Below the pieces are notes generated by a model. The model worked only from the letters and a program-made list of their open reading frames with translations, did no database searches and was not told the origin of the DNA. A DNA stretch of 64,000 bases from an uncultured Eubacteriales bacterium (GTDB lineage: Bacteria > Bacillota > Clostridia > Christensenellales > CAG-138), in assembly GCA_900546845.1 (NCBI GenBank), contig UREK01000004.1, forward strand, positions 25,297 through 89,296. Direction: 5' to 3'. Below, one piece after another: positions 1 to 7,964 of this stretch. Numbering within the stretch: the stretch's first letter is position 1; every line of letters starts with the position of its first letter. The translations under genes were made by a program, and so were the position numbers.

Positions 1-1
1 A

Positions 2-331
2 CGGCCGCCGCGCATTTGGGCGGGAATCAGAAGGCGCAGCGCATCCACCAGCAGGCAATGGTACGCTTCCGCGATCCAATACGCGAGTGCAATCTGCTCC
101 TCCGTCAGCGCCGGATAGGGTTCCATCGCGCGCAGCACCGGCTTGAGCGCAAGCCGGTCCACATCCGTTTCCGGCGAGAGCGCAAGCACAAACCCTTCCG
201 TTTTGCGGTTTCCCGCGCCGAACGGAACGAGCACCCGGTGTCCCGGCCGCACTGCAAGCCCCTCCGGGATCTCATAGGTGAACAGCCTGTCCACATTCGC
301 GTGGGCGATGTCGATGATGACGCGCGCGTAC
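2..331 (-). CDS. priA: Primosomal protein N' (PriA helicase), N-terminal part only
   Basis: The first 110 codons of PriA are present; the rest lies beyond the window's left edge. The translation opens MYARVIIDIAHANVDRLFTY and continues with an IPEGL..RPGHRVLVPFG segment. This is the typical N-terminal 3'-DNA-binding domain of PriA, followed by the start of the winged-helix region (ALTEEQIALAYWIAESYHCLL). PriA restarts collapsed replication forks by loading the replicative helicase. The ATG at 329-331 follows a strong GGAGAGAAGGTGG ribosome site, and a TGCTATAAT promoter element lies about 40 bases upstream. In Bacillus priA follows coaBC; here coaBC is about 18 kb away, so the cluster is split. 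Helicase motifs cannot be checked because they lie outside the window. Confidence 0.9.
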
Positions 332-365
332 ATGCCGTTCCACCTTCTCTCCATAATTTTTCAAT

Positions 366-378
366 TTATTATAGCATA
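366..378 (-). promoter_or_regulatory. Extended -10 promoter element of priA
   Basis: On the minus strand the sequence reads ATATGCTATAATAAA, with TATAAT at 368-373 preceded by TGC, an extended -10. A TTGC-containing -35-like stretch lies 15-17 bases further upstream. It sits about 40 bases before the priA start codon. Confidence 0.6.
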
Positions 379-420
379 TGCACCGATGCGGCAAAAGAGG
401 GCGAATGTTGAACCTGCCGC

Positions 421-614
421 AGCTTGTCGAAAAAGGCTCCCTGGGATTGTCAAGGGCCGCAGCCCTTGACTTTTGATCGCGAGCAGCGACCTGTGCGGTG
501 CGAGCGAAGAGCCTTGCGCTGCAAGGCTTTCTTTGCACGGAGCGCTGGCCGCGCCATCGGCGCAAGTGCGATGTGCAATCCTTGCTAAAGTGGCATATGC
601 CACTTTAGCGACAG
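421..614 (-). repeat. Dispersed structured intergenic repeat, copy 1 of 3
   Basis: Read on the minus strand, this begins with a perfect 26-nt palindrome (584-609; core AAGTGGCATATGCCACTT, outer arms GCTA/TAGC). It continues through GCGCTTGCGCC-like and AGCGCTCCGTGCAAAGAAAG blocks, a hairpin AGCCTTGCAGCGCAAGGCT (511-529 region), the block GGTCGCTGCTCGCGAT, a hairpin around CAAGGGCTGCGGCCCTTG (450-467) and a final CCTTTTTCGACAAGCTG. The same order of blocks occurs at 12322-12627 and 53682-53873. The copy lies sense-downstream of the MBL gene's terminator and upstream of priA. An extra small hairpin AAAGGGCCGCAGCCCTTT sits at 619-636. With the terminator at 648-684 it accounts for the 332-710 intergenic space; I see no gene here. 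Confidence 0.8.
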
Positions 615-647
615 CTTAAAAGGGCCGCAGCCCTTTATCGACAGCCT

Positions 648-684
648 GAAAAGCTCCCGGCACTTTGTGCGCCGGGAGCTTTGT
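648..684 (-). terminator. Rho-independent terminator after the MBL-fold nuclease gene
   Basis: An AAAGCTCCCGGC / GCCGGGAGCTTT hairpin with a short loop (CACTTTGT region) and flanking A/T runs lies 27 bases past the stop codon of the minus-strand gene ending at 711. Confidence 0.8.
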
Positions 685-710
685 TCTCTCGAAAAACCAG
701 GGCTTCGCCC

Positions 711-2342
711 TCAGCGTTTGAGGATGCGTTCCCATTTGTCCACAAGCGTCCGGACGTCCTCCTCCATGATCTCGGCACGCAGCGCGGCGGAAGCATCCAC
801 CTGCCAATCCGTGCTGTCCAGAAGAGCGCGCAGGCGCTCGACCTCCGTGCGCAGGCGCCGTGCATAGCGCACTTCGGCAAGCTCTTCCGCAGCGGCAGGG
901 GATGCCGCAGCTTCCGGCGCTTTCGCCACCCCGCCCGGAAGGAGCGTAATCTCTTCCAGGAGGCCGGGCACTTCGACGTTGTAGCCAAGCGCGCGCACCG
1001 CGCTCGAAAAGCTGTCGAGCACATCGGCTTCGCCATGCACGAAGAACGTGCAGATCGGCTTGTTGCCGATGCCTTCGATCCATTCAATCAGCTCATCGCG
1101 TCCGGCATGGCCGGAAAAGCCCTCGATGCGCTCGATCGCTGCATTTACGCGCACGTCCTCACCGAACAGGCGGACCTTCTTCACGCCGTCGAGCAGGATG
1201 CGGCCGAGCGTTCCTTCCGCCTGATAGCCCGCGAACACGATCGTCGAATCCGCGCGGTACAGGTTGTGCTTGAGATGGTGGCGGATGCGTCCCGCGTCGC
1301 ACATGCCGGAGGAGGAAATGATGATGTTGCATCCAGGCTGTGCGTTGATGAGCTTGCTTTCATCCGCAGTCACCGCGACGCGCAGGTTCGGGAAATCGAA
1401 CGGGGAGCCGGATTTCGCCATTTCGCGCGCCTCCTCGTCGTAATACCCCTCCGCGCATTTTTCGTAGATCTTTGTGGCGTTGATGCCGAGCGGGCTGTCG
1501 ATGTAGACCGGCACATTCTCAAGACCAGGCACAGCGTTTTTCATCAGGAGGCGCTTGATGTAATAAAGCAGCTCCTGCGTCCTGCCGACGGCGAAGGACG
1601 GGATCACGATGTTGCCGCCGCGCGCAATGCCCATTTTGAGCACAGAGATCAGGTGCGCTTCCTTCGCCTCCGCAGTGGATTCCTGGTGGTTGCGGTCCCC
1701 ATAGGTGCCTTCGATGACGAGATAGTCCGCTCCAATCACCTGCTGCGGGTCGCAGATGATCGGGCGTTCTTCCCGGCCGATGTCGCCGGAAAAGACGATT
1801 TTCGACGTCTTCCCATCCTCCTCCACCCAAATCTCGATGGCAGAGGAACCAAGCAGATGCCCAATGTCGTTGAAGCGCGCCGTGATGCCTTGCACGACCG
1901 GGACGGTCTTCCCGTAGGAGATCGGCGCAAACTGTTTGAGCGCGTCCTGCGCATCCCGGACCGTGTAAAGCGGCTCCGCGGGCGCGCGGCCCGCGCGCAG
2001 GTTCTTGCGCGTCTGGTATTCCGCCTCCTGCTCCTGAATATGGCCGCTGTCCGGGAGCATAATGCCGGACAGCTGCGTGGTCGCCTCCGTCGCAATGATG
2101 CTGCCCTTGAAGCCCTGCTTGACGAGCAGCGGGATGAGGCCCGCATGGTCGATGTGCGCGTGCGTCAAAAGCACGGCGTCAATTTCGGCCGGGTTAAAGG
2201 GGAATTTGTCCTCCCCAAGCTCGGTCTTTTTATCCGCACCCTGGCGCATGCCGCAGTCCACAAGGATATTCTTCCCGTTGGCGCTGAGCATGTGGCAGGA
2301 ACCCGTTACGCTGCGCGCTGCGCCGCAAAACCGTATTTTCAT
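711..2342 (-). CDS. MBL-fold / beta-CASP RNA metallohydrolase (YSH1-type)
   Basis: The 543-residue protein is a cytoplasmic metallo-beta-lactamase-fold nuclease of the beta-CASP group, the family of CPSF73/YSH1 and bacterial RNA exonucleases. The zinc motif HAHIDH is at residues 61-66, with His162 (DIGHLLGSS), Asp187 (FSGDIG) and later FSGHAGRDEL and FFVHGEAD, matching beta-CASP motifs and the RMMBL domain. SSGMCDAGRIRHHL, typical of the family, is also present. The last 80-90 residues are an alanine- and charge-rich extension beyond the usual core, ending in a helical ALRAEIMEEDVRTLVDKWERI segment. The ATG follows AAGGGAAAG, and a promoter is visible at 2398-2426. Its RNA substrate cannot be read from sequence. 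Confidence 0.85.
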   Translation of the reverse strand: MKIRFCGAARSVTGSCHMLSANGKNILVDCGMRQGADKKTELGEDKFPFNPAEIDAVLLTHAHIDHAGLIPLLVKQGFKGSIIATEATTQLSGIMLPDSGHIQEQEAEYQTRKNLRAGRAPAEPLYTVRDAQDALKQFAPISYGKTVPVVQGITARFNDIGHLLGSSAIEIWVEEDGKTSKIVFSGDIGREERPIICDPQQVIGADYLVIEGTYGDRNHQESTAEAKEAHLISVLKMGIARGGNIVIPSFAVGRTQELLYYIKRLLMKNAVPGLENVPVYIDSPLGINATKIYEKCAEGYYDEEAREMAKSGSPFDFPNLRVAVTADESKLINAQPGCNIIISSSGMCDAGRIRHHLKHNLYRADSTIVFAGYQAEGTLGRILLDGVKKVRLFGEDVRVNAAIERIEGFSGHAGRDELIEWIEGIGNKPICTFFVHGEADVLDSFSSAVRALGYNVEVPGLLEEITLLPGGVAKAPEAAASPAAAEELAEVRYARRLRTEVERLRALLDSTDWQVDASAALRAEIMEEDVRTLVDKWERILKR

Positions 2343-2397
2343 GGTTGCTTTCCCTTTCTATAAACGATAAACGTTGGTGTAAGCGTTTTCTAACTTT

Positions 2398-2426
2398 ATT
2401 ATATGCCATCTTGGCGGAATGGACAA
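2398..2426 (-). promoter_or_regulatory. Sigma-A-type promoter of the MBL nuclease gene
   Basis: The minus strand carries TATAAT (2398-2403) and, 17 bases upstream, TTGTCC (2421-2426). The start codon is about 55 bases downstream. Confidence 0.6.
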
Positions 2427-2471
2427 GGCGGCATTCCGGGGCGCCGGCTCCAGAAAAGGTAAAATTTATGT

Positions 2472-2512
2472 AAAACAAAAGCGTGCCGGGGCGGTTCTCC
2501 GCCGTGGCACGC
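2472..2512 (-). terminator. Rho-independent terminator of the SEC-C gene
   Basis: GCGTGCC...GGCACGC with an inner GGCGG/CCGCC stem at 2481-2512, followed on the minus strand by TTTTGTTTT. It lies 12 bases after the SEC-C protein's stop codon. Confidence 0.8.
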
Positions 2513-2524
2513 GCCGTTGCGTCG

Positions 2525-3028
2525 TTATTTATCCTTCCCGCAGCATTTCTTGTACTTTTTGCCGCTGCCGCAGGGGCAAGGGTCGTTACGGCCGACGGTC
2601 TCCTGCTTCACAAACACTTTGGAAGCGCGGAACGCCTTGGTGATCTCGTGGCGTTTTTCCTCGGAAAGCACACCATCCCATTCCGGGAGGTGATACAGCC
2701 AGTCCGCTTTCGCGTCCAGCATGTTGAAATACAGCTTTTCAAAGTCAACATCCAGTGTAACGGCCGTGCTGCTTTCAAGGCTTTCCAGGTCAAGCGCCTG
2801 CTTGAGGCTCGTGTTGATGCCATCGAGGAAGCCGAGGAAAGTGACCTCATCCATGCCAAAGGTTCCAGCAAGCGCACTCAGATCCCCCGAAAAGGCTTCC
2901 GTGTGGTTTGCGAGGATCTTCTTGTAATTTTCTGTTTCGAGATCGAAGTATTCGTTCCAGAATTTCTCCTGTTCGTGCGGTGCGCGCTGTGCGTCCGCCC
3001 GCTCTCTCCAATCGCTGTAAAGGCTCAT
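2525..3028 (-). CDS. SEC-C zinc-motif protein of unknown function
   Basis: A 167-residue cytoplasmic protein whose C-terminus is a SEC-C motif (GRNDPCPCGSGKKYKKCCGK), the zinc-binding module also found at the end of SecA. The upstream 140 residues are helical and acidic, with no catalytic motif I recognise. The start was set at MSLYSDWRE because GGGGGAGAT precedes that ATG; the longer open frame upstream has no ribosome site. It is a single gene with its own terminator. SEC-C modules bind zinc and often ribosomes or SecB-like partners, so a translation- or secretion-linked role is possible but is inference only. Confidence 0.8.
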   Translation of the reverse strand: MSLYSDWRERADAQRAPHEQEKFWNEYFDLETENYKKILANHTEAFSGDLSALAGTFGMDEVTFLGFLDGINTSLKQALDLESLESSTAVTLDVDFEKLYFNMLDAKADWLYHLPEWDGVLSEEKRHEITKAFRASKVFVKQETVGRNDPCPCGSGKKYKKCCGKDK

Positions 3029-3106
3029 TCGTATCTCCCCCATGATTGGGCGGGCAGCAAACGCCGCCCGCCGCAATGATTTTTTACTTTTCTTATGGTA
3101 CTGGAT

Positions 3107-4318
3107 TTACAGCGCCGCGTCAAGATATTCCTTGACCTTCAGGATGAAGCCCTCAGTGGAGAGCACGGTTTTGTTCTCCATATCCGCGAGGAGCGCGAGG
3201 TCCTTGGTCATGAAGCCATCCTCGATGCACTTGAGGGAAGCCTTCTCCAGCGTTTCGCCGAATGCGACGAGCTCGGGGATGTTGTCCAGCTCACCGCGCT
3301 TCTTGAGCGCGCCGGTCCACGCGAACAGGGTCGCCATGGAGTTGGTGGAGGTGGTTTCGCCCTCGAGGTGCTTGTAATAGTGGCGGGTCACAGTGCCGTG
3401 GGCCGCTTCGTATTCGTAGTTGCCATCGGGCGAAACGAGTACGCTCGTCATCATGGCAAGAGATCCAAACGCAGTGGCGACCATGTCGCTCATCACGTCG
3501 CCATCGTAGTTCTTGCAGGCCCAGATGAAGCCGCCCTCGGAGCGGATCACGCGCGCCACAGCGTCGTCGATGAGGGTGTAGAAGTAGGTGATGCCGGCCG
3601 CTTCAAACTTCGCCTTGTACTCCGCGTCGTAGATCTCCTGGAAGATGTCCTTGAAGGTATGGTCATACTTCTTGGAAATGGTGTCCTTCGCGGAGAACCA
3701 AATATCCTGCTTGGTGGCGAGCGCATAGTTGAAGCACGCGCGGGCGAAGCTCTGGATGGAGTCGTCCTTGTTGTATGTTCCCATCAGCACGCCGGGGCAC
3801 TTGAAGTCAAAGACCGTCTCGTGGAAGATCTCCTTGCCTTCCGCGTCCTTGAAGAGGATCTCGGCGGTGCCGGGGCCGGGGACACGGTACTCGGTGCACT
3901 TGTAGATGTCGCCGTAAGCATGACGGGCAATGGTGATCGGTTTTACCCAGCTGCGCACAGAGGGCTTCAGGCAGGGCAGCGTAATGGGGGTGCGGAACAC
4001 GGTGCCGTCCAGAATCGCGCGGATGGTGCCGTTGGGACTCTTGTACATCTTCTTGAGGTTGTACTCGGTCATACGCTGGCCATTCGGGGTGATCGTTGCG
4101 CACTTCACGCCCACGCCGTACTTCTTCACGGCCTCAGCCGCCTGTACGGTGATCTGGTCGTCAGTTTCGTCGCGGGATGGGAGGCCCAAGTCGTAATACT
4201 CGGTCTTGAGGTCGACATACGGGGTCAGGAGGTGATCCTTGATCATCTTCCAGATGATACGGGTCATTTCGTCGCCGTCCATCTCCACGAGGGGGGTACG
4301 CATCTGAATCTTGCTCAT
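3107..4318 (-). CDS. icd: NADP-dependent isocitrate dehydrogenase
   Basis: The 403-residue enzyme oxidatively decarboxylates isocitrate to 2-oxoglutarate. The sequence is of the eukaryote-like homodimeric type II family (MDGDEMTRIIW near the N-terminus, NGTIRAILDGTVFR, GDVMSDMVATAFGSLAMM, AAHGTVTRHY). Full length compared with the family's roughly 400 residues. The start ATG follows AAAGGAGAGCAGAGC. It lies 25 bases after ddl and is probably the last gene of the envelope operon starting at 9221. No other TCA-cycle gene is in the window, so it most likely supplies 2-oxoglutarate and NADPH for biosynthesis (inference). Confidence 0.95.
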   Translation of the reverse strand: MSKIQMRTPLVEMDGDEMTRIIWKMIKDHLLTPYVDLKTEYYDLGLPSRDETDDQITVQAAEAVKKYGVGVKCATITPNGQRMTEYNLKKMYKSPNGTIRAILDGTVFRTPITLPCLKPSVRSWVKPITIARHAYGDIYKCTEYRVPGPGTAEILFKDAEGKEIFHETVFDFKCPGVLMGTYNKDDSIQSFARACFNYALATKQDIWFSAKDTISKKYDHTFKDIFQEIYDAEYKAKFEAAGITYFYTLIDDAVARVIRSEGGFIWACKNYDGDVMSDMVATAFGSLAMMTSVLVSPDGNYEYEAAHGTVTRHYYKHLEGETTSTNSMATLFAWTGALKKRGELDNIPELVAFGETLEKASLKCIEDGFMTKDLALLADMENKTVLSTEGFILKVKEYLDAAL

Positions 4319-4343
4319 TGCTGCTCTGCTCTCCTTTGTTTTG

Positions 4344-5516
4344 TTACTTTTTAATTGTTTTTGTGCCGTTCATCATCTTCGTCAGAATCTCGGAATCATA
4401 TGCAAACGTGGATTCGTTCTTCTGCACCAATGCTTCATGCGCATATTCAACGAGTTGATCCACGAGTTGCCGGAAGGAAATCCCCATCGGCTCAAACAGA
4501 TAAAACGCGAACGAGCCGGGGATGGTGTTGATCTCGCAGACGTAGAGTGCATCCGTTTTGGGGTCGATCATGTAATCGACGCGCACCACGCCCTTGCAGT
4601 CCAGCATCTGAAAGATTTGGACGGTAGAAGCCTGGATTTTCTTGGTCATCTCCTCGGAGATCGGCGCGGGGATCTTCCTGCCGAGGCTCTCCATCCCCTT
4701 GCCCGCGCCGCGCATATATTTCTGGTCGAAGCTCAAAAACTCATCCCAGGAAACGGGCTGCTCGCACAGCGAGGGCGTGGCCTTTCCCCCGAAGCCCATG
4801 CAGGCGCAGTTGATCTCGATGGGCTTTTCAAGCCCCTTTTCGATGAGGATACGCCGGTCATAGGAACAGGCAACCTCCATCGCCTGTTCCAGCGAAGCGC
4901 GGTCGGCCGCCCGGCTGATGCCGATGGACGAACCCAGATTCGCCGGTTTCACATAGAGCGGATAGCCGAGCGCCTCCGCCCGTGCGGTCACGGCAGCGGG
5001 ATCGGCCCGCCATTCGTCCCGGCTGCAGAAAGTGCTCTCCAGCACGGGCAGGCCTATGCTTTGAAACACGGCTTTCATAATGACCTTATCCATGCCAACG
5101 GCGGAACCCGTCACGCCGCAGCTGGTATAGGGGATATTCGCAAGCTCGAACAGGCCCTGGATGGTGCCGTCCTCACCGTGCATGCCATGCAGTGCGAGCA
5201 GCGCACAATCCACATCCGCCACTTTTTGCGTTTTTGCACCGAACAGGCCGCCCTGCCCGAGGATATAAAGGCCGTTCATGCCCGGCACGGGGGGTAAGAT
5301 CACGCGCGTGATCCCCTTCGCCTCCGGATTAAAGTTTTTATAGGTTTCCACTTTCCGCAGCGGCTCGCCCACAAACCATTCTCCCTTGCGGGAAATATAG
5401 ACCGGAAACGCATTATATTTGCTTTTGTCCGCATTTTCCAAAATTTGCAGGCCGGAGATGATGGAAACGTCATGCTCCGCCGCACGGCTGCCAAAGATCA
5501 CAGCAAGGTTCAGCAT
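4344..5516 (-). CDS. ddl: D-alanine--D-alanine ligase
   Basis: About 390 residues of an ATP-grasp ligase that makes D-Ala-D-Ala for peptidoglycan. Recognisable are VIFGSRAAEHDVSIISG at the N-terminus, LHGMHGEDGTIQG, YVKPANLGSSIGISR and YVCEINTIPGS with its metal-binding Glu/Asn. The start chosen is MLNLAVIFGS at 5516, preceded by GAGGAGAGAG. A longer frame starts at 5537 and overlaps the MurF-like stop as ATGA but lacks a good ribosome site. It is directly downstream of the MurF-like ligase that would use its product. Translational coupling is likely. Confidence 0.92.
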   Translation of the reverse strand: MLNLAVIFGSRAAEHDVSIISGLQILENADKSKYNAFPVYISRKGEWFVGEPLRKVETYKNFNPEAKGITRVILPPVPGMNGLYILGQGGLFGAKTQKVADVDCALLALHGMHGEDGTIQGLFELANIPYTSCGVTGSAVGMDKVIMKAVFQSIGLPVLESTFCSRDEWRADPAAVTARAEALGYPLYVKPANLGSSIGISRAADRASLEQAMEVACSYDRRILIEKGLEKPIEINCACMGFGGKATPSLCEQPVSWDEFLSFDQKYMRGAGKGMESLGRKIPAPISEEMTKKIQASTVQIFQMLDCKGVVRVDYMIDPKTDALYVCEINTIPGSFAFYLFEPMGISFRQLVDQLVEYAHEALVQKNESTFAYDSEILTKMMNGTKTIKK

Positions 5517-5533
5517 CGCTCTCTCCTCTCGCT

Positions 5534-7177
5534 TCATTCACGATAATTGTCCGGCAGGTCGTTTTCAAACAACACTACGCAGCCCGGCGCCGTATAAGCC
5601 GGGAGTTTCTCCGTGGCCTCCGCAAGGGAAGCCGCGCGCACGATGCAGCTTTCCGGGAAGCCGGCCTCCCGTAGCCCTTCGCAGATCGGGTCGGCGTGCG
5701 CTTTGCCGATGACGATTGCGACATCTGCGCACTTTGCCATATGGCGGCCAAATTCGCGGTTGAGCTCCGCTTCCTCCGCGCCGAGCTCCACCATGCCGGG
5801 CGTGACGCAGATGCGCCTGCCAGGGAAGGAGGCAAGCACATTGAGCGCCTCGCGGGAGCCGACGGGGTTTGCGTTGAACGCATCGTCGATGACCATCACA
5901 GCGCCTGGGATGAGCTGCAGCCGGTGTTCCACAGGCTCCACCTTCGCAACGCCCGCCGCAATCTCGGGGAGCGTCAGCCCAAGGCGGTACGCGCAGGCCG
6001 CAGCGCCGGCCAGGTTCACGATGTTGTGCCGCCCGAGGAGCTTCGTCCTGCAGCGCACGGATGCGCCGTCCGCCGTCCGCAGCGTAAACATACTGCCTTC
6101 CGGCCCGGTTTTCACTTCGCAGGCGGCCATATAGAGGCCTTCGCCCTCCGTGCCGAACAGGTATTTTTCCGGCAGCGCACAGCCTGCGTACATAGCGCGG
6201 CAATTCGCATCGTCCCCATTAAAGAAGCAGCAGCCATCCGGCATGAGGCCCTCCATCAGCTCGCCCTTGGTGGCGATCACGCCTTCAAGAGAGCCGAAGG
6301 TCTCCAAGTGCTGCTTGCCGATGGCCGTGATGATGCCGAACTTTGGCCGTACCAGGCGGCAAAGCTCGCGGATGTCGCCGCGATAGCGCGCGCCCATCTC
6401 CGCGATGAAAATTTCATGTTCCGCTGAAAGCTGCCCGCGGATCACCCGCGTCACGCCCATCGGCGTGTTGAAGCTGCCCGGCGTAAAAAGCACGTTATGC
6501 TTTTCGGCAAGGATCGTGCCGAGGGCATACTTGGTCCCGGTTTTTCCGAAGCTGCCCGTCACGGCGATCTTTGTTACATCCGCGCGGGCGGCAAGCTTTT
6601 TCCGCGCGTCGTTGAAATACCAACGCTTCACGGCCGCCTCCACCGGGTAGGTGATCCCGTAAGCGAGGAACACAAACAGCGGCAGCAGCATGCCCGGCAA
6701 ATAGCGCACAGCGTTCGGCACAAGGAACACGCCCCAAGGCATGGCTTCATCATAAAAGCGCACCGCTGCGAAGAAGCAGGCCGTAAACAGGACCCCGAGC
6801 ACAAATTCCACCGCGAGCAGGCGTTTCACGCGCCCGGTGAACGCGAGCGGCTTGATCTGCTTGCGGCGCTTGTAGCCGAAAAACAGCAGCAGGAGCAGCG
6901 CAAGATACGCAGCGTCCGCCCCAATATAACAGACGCGGGCCAGCGCGTAGTTCGTACTATAAAGCATCGCATAGCTGCACCGCAGCAGCAGCGCCGCCGC
7001 GCCCACGAGCAGGTAAGGCGCCACATCTGAAGCGAAGTGGCGGCCAAGCCACTTCAAGTACATCCTGCCCTGGTAGCTTTCCAGCTGCAGCATGTGCACA
7101 AGCGGAAGCGACGCAAGCACCAATGCGCAGGCCGCAGCCGCAAGGTATGCATATGAAAGGATCACATTCCAGTCCAA
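5534..7177 (-). CDS. murF: MurF-like Mur ligase with an N-terminal membrane domain
   Basis: The 547-residue protein has two parts. Residues 1-180 contain about five hydrophobic helices (roughly 5-30, 52-74, 83-102, 119-139 and 150-177). Residues 200-547 are a Mur ligase catalytic and C-terminal region most like MurF, with P-loop TGSFGKTGTK (207-216), IAEMGARYRGDI, GIITAIGKQHLETFGS and a C-terminal DDAFNANPVGSREAL motif. MurF adds D-Ala-D-Ala to UDP-MurNAc-tripeptide. Canonical MurF is soluble and has a substrate-binding N-domain, which is replaced here by membrane helices. The P-loop has SFGKTG rather than the usual SNGKTT. Its position before ddl supports the role, but whether it is the main MurF or a paralogue with a lipid-linked substrate cannot be told. 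Confidence 0.8.
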   Translation of the reverse strand: MDWNVILSYAYLAAAACALVLASLPLVHMLQLESYQGRMYLKWLGRHFASDVAPYLLVGAAALLLRCSYAMLYSTNYALARVCYIGADAAYLALLLLLFFGYKRRKQIKPLAFTGRVKRLLAVEFVLGVLFTACFFAAVRFYDEAMPWGVFLVPNAVRYLPGMLLPLFVFLAYGITYPVEAAVKRWYFNDARKKLAARADVTKIAVTGSFGKTGTKYALGTILAEKHNVLFTPGSFNTPMGVTRVIRGQLSAEHEIFIAEMGARYRGDIRELCRLVRPKFGIITAIGKQHLETFGSLEGVIATKGELMEGLMPDGCCFFNGDDANCRAMYAGCALPEKYLFGTEGEGLYMAACEVKTGPEGSMFTLRTADGASVRCRTKLLGRHNIVNLAGAAACAYRLGLTLPEIAAGVAKVEPVEHRLQLIPGAVMVIDDAFNANPVGSREALNVLASFPGRRICVTPGMVELGAEEAELNREFGRHMAKCADVAIVIGKAHADPICEGLREAGFPESCIVRAASLAEATEKLPAYTAPGCVVLFENDLPDNYRE

Positions 7178-7186
7178 ACCGTCACC

Positions 7187-7945
7187 TCAGGCGAAAAAAG
7201 CCTTCATCACCGCGCAGAACTGCGCATATTTGTCCGCATAGGAAAAATGCCCGGCGCCTTCCAGCACCGCAAGCCCTGCGTTGGGGATCCGCTCCTCCAT
7301 CACCTTCGCGCGCGCAAGGGGCGTCGCATCGTCCTGATCGCCCCAGACGAGCAGGGTTTCATTCTGAATGCGGTCAAGCCGTGCCGTCAGATCCAGGTTC
7401 ACTACCTTGGAGAGCGTCGCGCGCATCACGTCGCTCTTGAGCGCGCGGTAATCGGCGCTGCCCGCATTTTTCTGCTTCTCGCTCAGGTGGAACATCCGGT
7501 CGATCCAGCCGGCCTTCGCCAAACGCCTGCCCAATTTATAGGAATACGTGCGCACATAATAGCCGAGCGTCCGCGGAGGGCGGATGCCCGCCGCATCCAC
7601 CAGCACGAGCCGGCGGAACAGCCCTGGATCCTCCGATGCAAGCAGGATCGTCACGCGGCCGCCAAAAGAATGGCAGATGAGGTCGCACCCGCGCAGCCCG
7701 ATGGTTTCCATGAACCCGCGCGTGAGCGCCGCGTATTCCGGCACACCCCAGGGCTCCGGCGGCTCCGGCGTTTGCCCGAAGCCGGGAAAGTCGAGCGCTA
7801 TGGCTTCATAGCCGAGCTTCGCCATGCAGTTAAGGATCGGGCGCACAGCTTCGATATCCGCGCCCCATCCGTGCAGGATCAGCACGGGGCTCCCTTTTCC
7901 CACACGTTCATAATGAATGGTTATGCCGTCTATTTCACAAAACAA
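7187..7945 (-). CDS. Alpha/beta-fold hydrolase in the envelope operon
   Basis: A 252-residue cytoplasmic alpha/beta hydrolase. The oxyanion-side motif ILHGWG is near residue 25 and the nucleophile elbow is CHSFGGR. An acid residue candidate is in LVWGDQDDATP and the catalytic His in LEGAGHFSYAD, so the Ser-Asp-His triad is complete. A cap region rich in basic residues lies in between. It sits 19 bases after the GlmU-like gene and 9 bases before the MurF-like gene, so it is co-transcribed with cell-wall precursor genes. The substrate is unknown; a lipid, ester or cell-wall-linked compound is a guess from context. Confidence 0.8.
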   Translation of the reverse strand: MFCEIDGITIHYERVGKGSPVLILHGWGADIEAVRPILNCMAKLGYEAIALDFPGFGQTPEPPEPWGVPEYAALTRGFMETIGLRGCDLICHSFGGRVTILLASEDPGLFRRLVLVDAAGIRPPRTLGYYVRTYSYKLGRRLAKAGWIDRMFHLSEKQKNAGSADYRALKSDVMRATLSKVVNLDLTARLDRIQNETLLVWGDQDDATPLARAKVMEERIPNAGLAVLEGAGHFSYADKYAQFCAVMKAFFA

Positions 7946-7964
7946 CGCGTTCCCGCTCCGTTCC

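Noticed and set aside
361..603. A conserved ~45-residue reading frame (CKESLAAQG...SLLAIxSQGLRPLTIP) open in all three repeat copies
   Set aside because: The frame has no start or ribosome site in common, runs through the hairpins, and lies inside the structured intergenic repeat. Its conservation is explained by the conserved DNA; the peptide is likely spurious.
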